The notes under the pieces were generated by a model that was not told the origin of the DNA, searched no databases, and worked only from the letters and a program-made list of their open reading frames with translations. Positions 1-8,692 of a stretch of 44,230 nucleotides of DNA are shown piece by piece. Within the stretch, counting starts at the first letter, position 1, and the number at the start of each line of letters is the position of its first letter. A program made the translations under genes and the position numbers. Source of the stretch: JBEOJY01 sp040275305 (GTDB lineage Bacteria > Pseudomonadota > Alphaproteobacteria > UBA9219); contig JBEOJY010000048.1 in assembly GCA_040275305.1 (NCBI GenBank), positions 1-44,230 of the forward strand, read 5' to 3'.

Positions 1-56
1 CGTGCGGAATGACAGCCCTTTTTGCTTTTTCGGGTTTTCAATCGTACGGAGTATAC

Positions 57-1031
57 CTACTTTTTTGCTTTCGACAGCATCCACTTGCCTTCCTGAATCT
101 GCCACGCGATCAATCCCGGTACATAAAGCAGTAAATCACGGCATCGGCGAATGACGGCCAGAGCGGTTGCAATTTCGGGAGACAAACCCAACATCCTTCC
201 AAACACCAGAAACCCAGCTTCCTGCACGCCAAGCGCTCCCGGAACCATGAAAGCCGCGCTGGTAGAGGCTTGAATCAACGACTCGATCATAAAGCATTCG
301 GCCAAACCCAACGGGTGTCCCAGAAAATAAAGCGCAAGCCACACTTCAAACGTCCCCGTGACCCACGACATAAACTGCCAGAAAAAACAGGCCAGCACGC
401 GCGCGCGGCGCTTGTACATAAGCCGCACCGCGCGATCCAACCGCGCGGCGCTACCGGAAAAATTCTTCCATCTATCACGCACCATCAAGGTAAAAATCTT
501 ATCAAGCATCCCAAAAAACCCGAACTTTTGCACCGCGACCATCGCCGCGATCATTGGAATGGAAATCAACACGCCCGATGCGAGCTTCATCCCCAAATCC
601 GTGTCTGAAATACGTAAAGAAAACAACGCCACGCCAAGAACGACAAACACAAACACAGCTGCGACCGAAGTCGTCAGCTCCACGACTGTCGAAGCGATAG
701 CCAGAGATTGTCTCACGCCTTGCCGCACCATCACGCGCACCGAGACAATTTCTCCACCAATCCTCGCGACAGGCATAAGGTTGTTGACTGAGGCTCTAAG
801 CCAAAGAATGTAGAAAAAATACCCCAGCGAAGGACGTTTGCGTCCCGGCATCAGCCCACGCCACCCGATCACGCAACACAGCATCGGCACGAGGTGAAAG
901 AGGCTTGCTAAAACAATGCCCCACCCGGCCTGTCGCAACGCCCCAAGCACCTGATCGTATCCGCTCCAGATAATCACGCCCGTAGCGGCGGCCAATCCAA
1001 GCAATCCAAGAATTGCGGCAATGCGAAGCAT
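57..1031 (-). CDS. hpnL: HpnL-like lysylphosphatidylglycerol synthase TM-family membrane protein
   Basis: This is a 324-residue integral membrane protein with about seven or eight hydrophobic segments, beginning with one at residues 4-24. The sequence resembles the flippase-like family that holds the membrane half of lysyl-PG synthases and HpnL of hopanoid clusters. Visible family features are the conserved stretch SVNNLMPVARIGGE near residue 82 and the C-terminal AFMVPGALGVQEAGF near residue 257, followed by RRCRDLLLYVPGLIAWQ. The soluble aminoacyl-transfer domain is missing, so it is not a lysyl-PG synthase itself. HpnL-type proteins are linked to hopanoid or lipid transport. No other hopanoid gene is visible beside it, so the exact substrate is inference. 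The start lies close to repeat A1. Confidence 0.75.
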   Translation of the reverse strand: MLRIAAILGLLGLAAATGVIIWSGYDQVLGALRQAGWGIVLASLFHLVPMLCCVIGWRGLMPGRKRPSLGYFFYILWLRASVNNLMPVARIGGEIVSVRVMVRQGVRQSLAIASTVVELTTSVAAVFVFVVLGVALFSLRISDTDLGMKLASGVLISIPMIAAMVAVQKFGFFGMLDKIFTLMVRDRWKNFSGSAARLDRAVRLMYKRRARVLACFFWQFMSWVTGTFEVWLALYFLGHPLGLAECFMIESLIQASTSAAFMVPGALGVQEAGFLVFGRMLGLSPEIATALAVIRRCRDLLLYVPGLIAWQIQEGKWMLSKAKK

Positions 1032-1058
1032 GCGTAACGTATCCTCTAAAGAACCGAG

Positions 1059-1275
1059 GTAACTCCAAGCCCTTCTTCAAGAGGATCAAACATACGTCAA
1101 AAAAGACCGTCATTGCGAGGAGTTGCCCGCCTTAAGGCGGGCGACGACGCGGCAATCCAGAGCGGCTCAGGACAGTCCTATCAACTCTGGATTGCTTCGC
1201 CCCAAGAGGGGGCTCGCAATGACGGCGCTGTTTTCGACGTTCGTCATTATACCCCTAACGAGGCTTGGCAGTTAC
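1059..1275. repeat. Family A palindromic repeat, copy A1
   Basis: Outer ends GTAACTCCAAGCC (1059) and GGCTTGGCAGTTAC (ending 1275) are near-perfect inverted repeats. Inside lies a palindromic core from CGTCATTGCGAGG (about 1108) to CTCGCAATGACGG (about 1222), with CAATCCAGAG and CTCTGGATTG as inner complementary arms. The same layout recurs at 14641, 25442, 37539, 39696 and 43901. The copy lies between hpnL and the yejA-like gene and may include promoter sequence for either. Confidence 0.85.
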
Positions 1276-1359
1276 GAATCGAGCAGCGTTAGAGGTGTTT
1301 GTCATGCGCCGAACAAAGAGTCTATAGTGGTTCGCAATTTTTCCGTTACGGACAAATCT

Positions 1360-3264
1360 ATGACGAACACACTAGCAATGGCTATTCTGCCACTATGCAA
1401 GCTTATGCCGCTTCTGTTTGCCGCCCTGCTGTCTATAGGGACACTCATTCCACAGGCACAAGCGGCGGAGCCTCGTGCCAGTCTTGCGATGCATGGCGAG
1501 CCAAAATACGCAGAAAACTTCACGCACTACGATTACGCCAACCCGGACGCCCCCAAAGCAGGAACGCTGCGACTTGCTGCGACTGGAACCTATGACAGCC
1601 TCAATCCATTCGTCGTGCGCGGGCAAGCTGCCTTAGGCCTCGACACAGGTTACCTCTCCCTGATCTATGAACCCCTGATGACACGCAGCGCCGACGAGCC
1701 GTTTTCCCTGTATGGCCTGCTCGCCCAATCCATCGAAGTGCCTGACGACCGCTCATGGATCGTCTTCCACCTAGACCCACGTGCCACATGGTCGGACGGC
1801 AAGCCGATAACCGCTGACGATGTGATCTTCTCGTTCAAGACATTGCGCGACTCTGGCCGCCCCAACCACCGCACCTACTACAAGAAAGTCGCGAAGGCGG
1901 AAAAAGAAGGCCCGCGCAGCGTCCGCTTTGAATTCTCGCAAGTGTGCGACAGGCCCGTTCAGATGACCATAGCGCCTCCGGCAGCGCTTGCGCGGCATGC
2001 TTGCCGATTCGACACGGAAATGCCAATGATTATGGCGCTAATGCCCATCCTGCCGGAGCGCGATTGGCAGGGCCTCGACTTCAGCCGTCCGAGCCTGCGC
2101 GTTCCTGTTGGCAGCGGCCCTTACCGAATCGAAAAGGTCGAACCAGGCCGCTCCATCTCCTATGCGCGACGCGAGGATTACTGGGGTCGCAATCTTGCCG
2201 TCGAACGCGGCCTGCACAATTTCGACCGAATAACCATCGACTATTACCGTGACAACAGCATCGCCTTGCAAGCCTTCAAAGCCGGACAATACGACTACAA
2301 ACCGGAAATGAATCCCAATGTCTGGGCAACTGCCTACGATTTCCCAGCAGTCAAAGATGGCCGCGTGACGTTGCTCGACGTTCCGCACAGGCGCGTGCAG
2401 CCGATGACAGGATTCGCCTTCAACACCCGCCGCCAACTATTCAAAGCCCACGCCCTGCGAGAAGCCATGGCGCTGGCTTTCGACTCTGGCTGGATTGCAA
2501 AGAACCTGTATTATGGAGCGGTTCGCCGAACGACCAGCTTCTTCCCCAACTCTGAACTGGAAGCCCCCCCGCTTCCCGAAGGCCGGGAAAAGGAAATTTT
2601 GGAACGTTTTCCATCCATTCCGAAAAAGATTTTCGAACGACCGATCACGGCCCCCGATACGGACGGAAGCGAAGCTTCGCTGCGCGAAAATCTAATCAAG
2701 GCGAGTGCGATTCTCCGCGCTGCGGGATACGAGATGCGCAACGACAAGCTTTTTGCGCCAAACAAAACCGATCCGCTTTCTTTCGAAATTCTATTACGCG
2801 ATCCGGCTGATGAAAAAATCGCGCTAACATGGGCGCGGTCGCTCGCGCGTTTGGGCATTACAGCGCTTGTCCATACCGTTGACAGCGCCCAGTATGTCGC
2901 CCGTCTTGCGCAATTTAACTATGATGTGATTATCGCAAAATGGACCAACACAGCGTCACCCGGCAATGAACAAATCTTCTTCTGGGGTTCAGCAGCTGCG
3001 AAACAGCCCGGAAGTCGAAATTATCCCGGCATTGAAGATCCCGTCATCGACGCGCTCGCCTCCGCCGTGCCCATGGCCGAAACACGCGAAGACTTGGTCG
3101 CTACAGCTCATGCGCTTGATCGCATGCTCATGTCTGGCCGCTACGTGATCCCGTTCTTCTACCAACCCGAAGACCATTTGGCCTATTGGAACACGCTCCA
3201 ACACCCGGACTCTTCTCCGCCCTATGGCATGGTTCTGGAAACGTGGTGGAAAAAACCGGATTAA
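1360..3264 (+). CDS. YejA-like ABC transporter substrate-binding protein (SBP family 5)
   Basis: This 634-residue periplasmic protein is predicted to bind oligopeptides or similar solutes for an ABC importer. I chose the ATG at 1360 because it opens a signal peptide (hydrophobic LMPLLFAALLSIGTLIP, cleavage after AQAAEP). The open frame extends back to 1123, but that part runs through repeat A1 and looks non-coding. The mature start, HGEPKYAENFTHYDYANPDA, and the following GTLRLAATGTYDSLNPF are typical of the YejA/microcin C-type branch of family 5 proteins. The length fits that branch (about 600-640). The yejBEF permease and ATPase genes that usually follow are absent; repeat B1 and then sucB on the other strand come next. 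The ribosome binding site is weak, and ATG 1378 is a possible alternative. Confidence 0.85.
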   Translation: MTNTLAMAILPLCKLMPLLFAALLSIGTLIPQAQAAEPRASLAMHGEPKYAENFTHYDYANPDAPKAGTLRLAATGTYDSLNPFVVRGQAALGLDTGYLSLIYEPLMTRSADEPFSLYGLLAQSIEVPDDRSWIVFHLDPRATWSDGKPITADDVIFSFKTLRDSGRPNHRTYYKKVAKAEKEGPRSVRFEFSQVCDRPVQMTIAPPAALARHACRFDTEMPMIMALMPILPERDWQGLDFSRPSLRVPVGSGPYRIEKVEPGRSISYARREDYWGRNLAVERGLHNFDRITIDYYRDNSIALQAFKAGQYDYKPEMNPNVWATAYDFPAVKDGRVTLLDVPHRRVQPMTGFAFNTRRQLFKAHALREAMALAFDSGWIAKNLYYGAVRRTTSFFPNSELEAPPLPEGREKEILERFPSIPKKIFERPITAPDTDGSEASLRENLIKASAILRAAGYEMRNDKLFAPNKTDPLSFEILLRDPADEKIALTWARSLARLGITALVHTVDSAQYVARLAQFNYDVIIAKWTNTASPGNEQIFFWGSAAAKQPGSRNYPGIEDPVIDALASAVPMAETREDLVATAHALDRMLMSGRYVIPFFYQPEDHLAYWNTLQHPDSSPPYGMVLETWWKKPD

Positions 3265-3453
3265 TAGTCTGCTGAAAAACGTTTTCTTGGCGCTCATGTT
3301 CAAAGAAAAAGAAAATGGGATGCCCGTGTTCGCGGGCATGACGTCTTTTTTTATTGAGAAATCCCTCTCAACAAGCGCCGTCACACCCGCGATAAAGGCG
3401 GGTGTCCCATTTGATTTTTGTTCTTTCCTGATGGTTTTTCAGCAGACTGCTAA
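3265..3453. repeat. Family B MITE-like repeat, copy B1
   Basis: AGTCTGCTGAAAAAC at 3266-3280 is exactly inverted at 3434-3448. The inside holds two small palindromes (GCCCGTGTTCGCGGGC near 3320 and ACACCCGC...GCGGGTGT near 3386-3410) and the stretch TTTATTGAGAAAT, which is also found in copy B2 at about 25712. The left end abuts the TAA stop of the yejA-like gene (3262-3264). No open frame encodes a transposase, so it would depend on an enzyme elsewhere if it moves. Confidence 0.8.
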
Positions 3454-3479
3454 ACCATCTTAATCCATTCTTCCTTGCG

Positions 3480-4724
3480 CTAAATCTCAACCAAGAGCCT
3501 TTCAGGATTCTCGATACTCTCCTTGACGCGCACGAGGAACGTTACAGCGTCGCGCCCGTCGATCAGGCGATGGTCGTAGCTAAGCGCCAGATACATCATC
3601 GGCCTCGCCACCACCGCGCCGTCGATAACGACCGCGCGTTCTTTGACCGCATGCATGCCGAGAATAGCTGACTGCGGAGGATTGAGAATCGGCGTGGACA
3701 TCAGCGAACCATAGACCCCGCCATTCGTAATCGTGAACGTGCCACCCATTAAATCCGCCATCGCAAGCTTGCCCTCGCGCGCGCGTTGCCCAAACTCGCT
3801 GATGGAACGCTCGATCCCGGCATACCCAAGCTTATCCGCGTCGCGCAGCACCGGAACCACCAGCCCCTGCGGCGTGCCAATTGCGACCCCGATATCATAG
3901 TAATTCTTGTAAACGATATCGCTGTCTTCAATCTCTGCATTCGCGACCGGAATTTCCTTCAGCGCAAGAATGCAAGCCTTAACGAAGAACGACATAAATC
4001 CGAGCTTCACTTTATGCTTTTTCTCAAAAGCGTCTTTATGGCGGTTACGCAAAGCGATCACGCTCGACATATCGACCTCGTTAAAGGTCGTCAGCATCGC
4101 GGCTGAATTCTGCGCTTCCTTCAGGCGTTGCGCAACGCGCTGCCGCAGACGCGACATCTGTACGCGAGTTTCTTGAGCCTCACGCGGACGTGAACCCGAT
4201 GGAACGGAAGGTTCCTGCGCGACAACGGCAGGAGCAAAACTATGCGGTATTGCTTTTTCCGACGCGATATGCGCAACGACATCTTCTTTCATGACGCGCC
4301 CGCCGCGTCCAGTGCCGGAAATGTCATAAGGATTGATATTGCGGTCCTCGGCTTGCTTACGTGCCGCTGGCATGACAACGACAGGTTCAGCCGACGACTT
4401 GGAGGATTTCGTAGGAGTCGCTACAGAAACAGGACTTTCCGCTTGCTTAACCTGCGGAACTGCCTCAGCGCCAGCGCCTTCCTGAATCAGGCCAAGCACG
4501 GCGCCAATTTTGACATTAGCGCCTTTCGGAGCCTTAATTTCGCTGATGATACCTGCTGCGACGGCGTTGACTTCGAGCGTCACCTTGTCAGTTTCAAGCT
4601 CCACCAGCGGCTCGTCCAAACGCACGGCATCCCCAATATTTTTCAGCCACTTCGCGACAGTAGCTTCGGAAACGGACTCGCCCATCGGGGGTACAAGAAT
4701 TTGTGTGCTCATCGCTGTGCTCAT
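3480..4724 (-). CDS. sucB: 2-oxoglutarate dehydrogenase E2, dihydrolipoyl succinyltransferase
   Basis: This E2 core of the 2-oxoglutarate dehydrogenase complex moves the succinyl group from E1 to CoA. It has 414 residues. The N-terminal lipoyl domain (about 5-80) carries lipoyl-lysine K47 in ELETDKVTLEV. An Ala/Pro/Ser/Glu-rich linker precedes the peripheral subunit-binding domain (NINPYDISGTGRGGRVMKED, about 130-150). The acyltransferase domain follows, with the catalytic signature SYDHRLIDGRDAV giving His385 and Asp389. The start could be Met1 or Met5 (MSTQILVPPMGES is the usual beginning). It lies 29 bp behind sucA on the same strand, so the two should be co-transcribed. The lpd gene for E3 is not beside it. 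Confidence 0.97.
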   Translation of the reverse strand: MSTAMSTQILVPPMGESVSEATVAKWLKNIGDAVRLDEPLVELETDKVTLEVNAVAAGIISEIKAPKGANVKIGAVLGLIQEGAGAEAVPQVKQAESPVSVATPTKSSKSSAEPVVVMPAARKQAEDRNINPYDISGTGRGGRVMKEDVVAHIASEKAIPHSFAPAVVAQEPSVPSGSRPREAQETRVQMSRLRQRVAQRLKEAQNSAAMLTTFNEVDMSSVIALRNRHKDAFEKKHKVKLGFMSFFVKACILALKEIPVANAEIEDSDIVYKNYYDIGVAIGTPQGLVVPVLRDADKLGYAGIERSISEFGQRAREGKLAMADLMGGTFTITNGGVYGSLMSTPILNPPQSAILGMHAVKERAVVIDGAVVARPMMYLALSYDHRLIDGRDAVTFLVRVKESIENPERLLVEI

Positions 4725-4753
4725 AAGCTTAAATTTCCGGAATGCTAATCTTT

Positions 4754-7654
4754 CTACCCTACGCTCAACGCCATGTCCATGAGGTCGGACTGCTCTTGAT
4801 TATGCCGCTTGAGCGATCCAGTGGACGGCGCGGCGCTCTCAGGCCGTCCGGCGTAAAGAGGTCTGCGGCAACGGTGCTTGATCGACGCGAGAACGTTCTC
4901 AAGACGCCTGTCAAGGTAATACCATGCGCCATAATTCATCGACTCTTCCTGACACCACACGACATCCGCGTTTGCATATCGCGCAAGTTCTTTCGCCAAC
5001 GCCTGATCCGGAAAAGGATAGAATTGCTCAAGCCGCACAAGCGCAACGCGATCAAGTTTACGCTGTTCGCGAGACTCGAACAAATCATAATAGACCTTAC
5101 CACTACACAGAACGACTCGTGTGATTTTCGCGTCTTCCTTGGCGTTTTGAACGGCCTCGCCAATGACGCGCCGGAACATCGTGCCAGTCGCCATCTCATC
5201 GAGAGGCGACACGCAAAGCTTGTGCCGCAACAAAGATTTCGGCGTCATCAGGATCAAAGGCTTGCGGAAATTTCTCCGCACTTGCCGCCGTAGAATGTGG
5301 AAATAATTGCCCGGCGTTGAGCAGTTCGCCACCTGCATGTTATTTTCCGCGCAAAGCATCAAATAGCGCGCGAGGTTGGCGGACGAGTGTTCCGGCCCCT
5401 GCCCTTCGTAACCATGCGGTAGGAGCAGCGTTAACCCCGACATGCGCTGCCACTTCGTTTCCGAGGAAGCGAGGAATTGGTCGATATAAACTTGCGCGGT
5501 GTTCGCGAAGTCTCCGAACTGCCCCTCCCAGCACACGAGTGCCTGAGGTTCCGCCAGCGAAAATCCATAATCGAATCCCATGACTGCAGCTTCGGATAAA
5601 GGACTGTCATGCACCTCATAGCTTGCTTGATGGGAACTGAGAGAATTTAGTGGCGCATAGCGATGCCCGTCTTCCTGATCGAACAGCATCGAATGCCGCT
5701 GCGAGAACGTGCCACGGCTGCAATCCTGCCCGGATAAACGCACAGGCGTTCCTTCTGTCAGCAATGAAGCGAAAGCCAGAGACTCTGCAGTAGCCCAGTC
5801 GAATCCTTCGCCGCTTTCGAACATCTTGCGCTTGGCCTCGAACAGCCGCGCGATCTTGGGATTAACCTGAAACCCATCTGGTATGCGCGTAAGGCCTGCT
5901 CCCAATTCGCGTAAAGTCTCAATCGCGATGCCAGTCGTCCCATCCTCCTGCGTATTGGCGTTGGCTCCGCTTAATCCCTGCCAGCGTCCTTTCAGCTCCG
6001 CAGTTTTATTTGATGTATAATTCTTCGCCGCGTCAAAGTCGCGTTCAAGCCTCGCAACGAAATCCGCATTGACCTGATCCGATTCAGCCTGAGGAATCGC
6101 TCCTTCCTGCGCAAGCTTGCGCGCGTACACTTCGCGTGTCGTCGGTTGCCCCTTGATCTTGCGGTACATCACGGGCTGCGTAAAGGCCGGCTCGTCGCCC
6201 TCGTTATGCCCATGGCGTCGATAGCAAACCATGTCGATAACGATATCCTTGCGAAACTTCTGCCTAAACTCTGCCGCCAACTCCGCGACATGCACGACCG
6301 ATTCCACATCGTCTCCGTTGACGTGAAAAATCGGCGCTTGGATCATCTTCGCGACATCGGTGCAGTAAACGCCGGAACGCGCATACTTTGGCCCTGTCGT
6401 AAAGCCGACCTGATTGTTGATGACGAAGTGCAAGGTCCCGCCCGTGCGATAACCCTTTAGCTCCGACAGCATCAGAGTCTCGGCCACGATACCTTGCCCG
6501 GCAAAAGCGGCATCTCCGTGTATCAGGAGAGCCATCACGCGCCGCATAGCTTCGTCGTTCGTGCGCGTTGCTCCGGCGCGTTGTTGCTGCTTTGCGCGCA
6601 CGCGCCCCTCTACGACCGGATTGACCCATTCAAGATGCGAAGGATTGGCGCTCATCGACATATAGACGCGCTGGCCGTTGAAATCGCGATCAATCGCAGC
6701 GCCAAGATGGTATTTAACATCGCCGGAACCGTGCACACTGTCAGGATAAGAAGGAGCGCCGTGAAATTGCGCAAACATAGCCGTAAATGGCTTCCCCAGA
6801 ACGTTGGTAAGCATATTAAGCCTGCCACGGTGAGCCATGCCGATCACGACTTCGCGTAATCCTTGAGAGGCCGCGCGCGCAATCGCGGCATCAAGCGCAG
6901 GAATCATCGCCTCGCCGCCCTCAAGGCCGAACCTCTTGACGCCGACGAATTTTGTCGCAAGGAACTTTTCAAAAGCCTCGGCCTGCGTCAGGTTCTTAAG
7001 GATTCTCCGTTTTGTTGCGCCGTCATATTGAGGACGGTTTTGCGACTGCTCGATGCGCTCCTGAATCCAAGCTTTTTGCCCCGGATCCTGAATATGCATA
7101 AACTCGACTCCAATCGTGCTGCAATACGTCGCCTGTAACCGCGCGAGAATCTGCCGCAGCGAGGCCGACTGAAACCCCAGCATGCCGTCGATATAGATTG
7201 GCCGATCCATATCCTGTTCTGAGAATCCGTAAGTCTTGGGATTAAGTTCTGAAGGATAAGGACGCGCCGCAAGATTAAGCGGATCAAGGTTCGCCAGCAA
7301 ATGCCCGCGCACGCGATAAACGCGAATAAGCATGATGGCGCGAATGCTATCAAGCAATGCGCCATCTGGAAAAGCGCCGACACTTGCCGCAACTCTAGCT
7401 CCGGACAAAACGGACATAGGCGCCGCTGGGCGCTCAGGCGGTTGGAATAAGACCGCATCCGTAGGATCCTCAGTGGCAGGCAAAACCGTATCAAACGAAT
7501 CCTCCAGTGCTGAGCGCGTGTCTACCCCAAGGCTTGCGAAAAATGCTTGCCATCCGGCCTCGACCGAGGCTGGGTTTTCCTGATAGCGCCGAAACATCGC
7601 GGCGATATACTCGGCATTAGCGCTGTAAAGGAAAGAAGACTGTTCAAGGCTCAT
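4754..7654 (-). CDS. sucA: 2-oxoglutarate dehydrogenase E1 (thiamine diphosphate) component
   Basis: This 966-residue, full-length E1 decarboxylates 2-oxoglutarate with thiamine diphosphate and passes the succinyl group to the SucB lipoyl arm. The N-terminal segment, SFLYSANAEYIAAMFRRYQENP, is the E2-binding peptide typical of SucA. The ThDP region contains GMAHRGRLNMLTNVLGKP, with PSHLEWVNPVVEG and the metal-binding stretch VYCTDVAKMIQAPIFHVNGDD. The C-terminal transketolase-like domain includes RGTFSQRHSML. Start and RBS (AGGATC shortly before ATG) agree. It is the first gene of sucAB. Upstream, a divergent membrane-protein gene separates it from sucCD. Confidence 0.97.
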   Translation of the reverse strand: MSLEQSSFLYSANAEYIAAMFRRYQENPASVEAGWQAFFASLGVDTRSALEDSFDTVLPATEDPTDAVLFQPPERPAAPMSVLSGARVAASVGAFPDGALLDSIRAIMLIRVYRVRGHLLANLDPLNLAARPYPSELNPKTYGFSEQDMDRPIYIDGMLGFQSASLRQILARLQATYCSTIGVEFMHIQDPGQKAWIQERIEQSQNRPQYDGATKRRILKNLTQAEAFEKFLATKFVGVKRFGLEGGEAMIPALDAAIARAASQGLREVVIGMAHRGRLNMLTNVLGKPFTAMFAQFHGAPSYPDSVHGSGDVKYHLGAAIDRDFNGQRVYMSMSANPSHLEWVNPVVEGRVRAKQQQRAGATRTNDEAMRRVMALLIHGDAAFAGQGIVAETLMLSELKGYRTGGTLHFVINNQVGFTTGPKYARSGVYCTDVAKMIQAPIFHVNGDDVESVVHVAELAAEFRQKFRKDIVIDMVCYRRHGHNEGDEPAFTQPVMYRKIKGQPTTREVYARKLAQEGAIPQAESDQVNADFVARLERDFDAAKNYTSNKTAELKGRWQGLSGANANTQEDGTTGIAIETLRELGAGLTRIPDGFQVNPKIARLFEAKRKMFESGEGFDWATAESLAFASLLTEGTPVRLSGQDCSRGTFSQRHSMLFDQEDGHRYAPLNSLSSHQASYEVHDSPLSEAAVMGFDYGFSLAEPQALVCWEGQFGDFANTAQVYIDQFLASSETKWQRMSGLTLLLPHGYEGQGPEHSSANLARYLMLCAENNMQVANCSTPGNYFHILRRQVRRNFRKPLILMTPKSLLRHKLCVSPLDEMATGTMFRRVIGEAVQNAKEDAKITRVVLCSGKVYYDLFESREQRKLDRVALVRLEQFYPFPDQALAKELARYANADVVWCQEESMNYGAWYYLDRRLENVLASIKHRCRRPLYAGRPESAAPSTGSLKRHNQEQSDLMDMALSVG

Positions 7655-7869
7655 CGCAAGGATCCTTTAGATAAACTCACCTGTGCACAGGAAATTCGCC
7701 CCAAACACATCAAGATGGCTCTGGCGCATATAAGGAACGTTCACAATTTCATGCCTGTAATCAACTAACAGCATTGCCGCAATTAAATGGTGCATATATC
7801 CTGTCCCTGTGTCCGCTTGCCGTCAAGCGGGAACGACAAAACAAGACAGACCGCAAGCAGGACATAGAA

Positions 7870-8679
7870 ATGATTAATCCTTTGAATAAAGTAAGCCATA
7901 AATGGAAATTGACGTTACAGGTCATCCCGGTGGTAGCTGCGCTAATTGCGCTCAAGTATATTGCGCATATTTTTAACCTAGAGCTTTTTTCCCTAAGTCC
8001 GCTGTTCGGAGCGGTCATTTCTGCCACAGTGTTTTTAATTGGATTTTTGATTACAGGAGTCATCAGCGATTACAAAGAGAGCGAAAAACTGCCCGGTGAG
8101 ATGGCTTGCTCGCTCGAAACATTTGTCGATGACAGCCTTGTTCTGAAAGCTAACGGCCAGAATGAAATGGCTGTTTCCATGTACACGTACACAAACGATA
8201 CGGTCTCTATGATTCTGGACTGGTTCCACAAAAAAACAAGAACTGCGGAACTTCTTGCAAGACTGTCCGGGTACAGTGAGTATTTTCAGAAATTGGAGCC
8301 TTTGACGCAGCCTAACTTTATTCTCAGGCTGAAACAGGAGCAAAGCCAGCTGCGCCGTCTCATTACGCGCATCCACACCATCCGCGAAACGTCGTTCAAT
8401 CCAGCCGCGTATGCGATCGTCGAGATTATATCAGGGATCCTGTGCATCGGTCTGATATTCGCCAAAGTCGAGCCAGCGCGCGAAAGCATGTTCTTCGTTG
8501 CTTTTGTCTCATTCTTTCTCGTCTATATGATTTTTCTCATCAAGGACTTTGATAATCCGTTCGGATACTACGCCGACGATAACGTAACGGAAAATATCTC
8601 GCTAAATCCCATAAACAACCTTCGCGACCGGCTGGCGAATATGCGCCAGACTTTCATCGGACAAGAACAAGCGCGTTAG
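7870..8679 (+). CDS. Uncharacterised membrane protein inside the suc cluster
   Basis: I do not recognise this 269-residue protein with certainty. The ATG at 7870 has an AGGAC ribosome binding site. Two hydrophobic segments lie near the N-terminus (about 16-33 and 42-66) and two near the C-terminus (about 178-196 and 202-222), with a charged cytoplasmic or periplasmic middle of about 110 residues rich in helix-formers. This 2+2 layout is like bestrophin-like/DUF4239 proteins, but the match is by shape only. It is transcribed against its neighbours: divergent from sucA and convergent with sucD, whose stop lies 13 bp away. A TCA-cycle role is not implied. Confidence 0.7.
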   Translation: MINPLNKVSHKWKLTLQVIPVVAALIALKYIAHIFNLELFSLSPLFGAVISATVFLIGFLITGVISDYKESEKLPGEMACSLETFVDDSLVLKANGQNEMAVSMYTYTNDTVSMILDWFHKKTRTAELLARLSGYSEYFQKLEPLTQPNFILRLKQEQSQLRRLITRIHTIRETSFNPAAYAIVEIISGILCIGLIFAKVEPARESMFFVAFVSFFLVYMIFLIKDFDNPFGYYADDNVTENISLNPINNLRDRLANMRQTFIGQEQAR

Positions 8680-8692
8680 GCTGCGAACGATA

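Noticed and set aside
1..50. GAATGACAGCCC near the left window edge as the end of another family A repeat
   Set aside because: Only one short end is in the window, and the outer GGCAGTTAC end is not seen.
1123..1359. N-terminal extension of the yejA-like protein
   Set aside because: It is encoded by repeat A1 and flanking DNA and would hide a good signal peptide.
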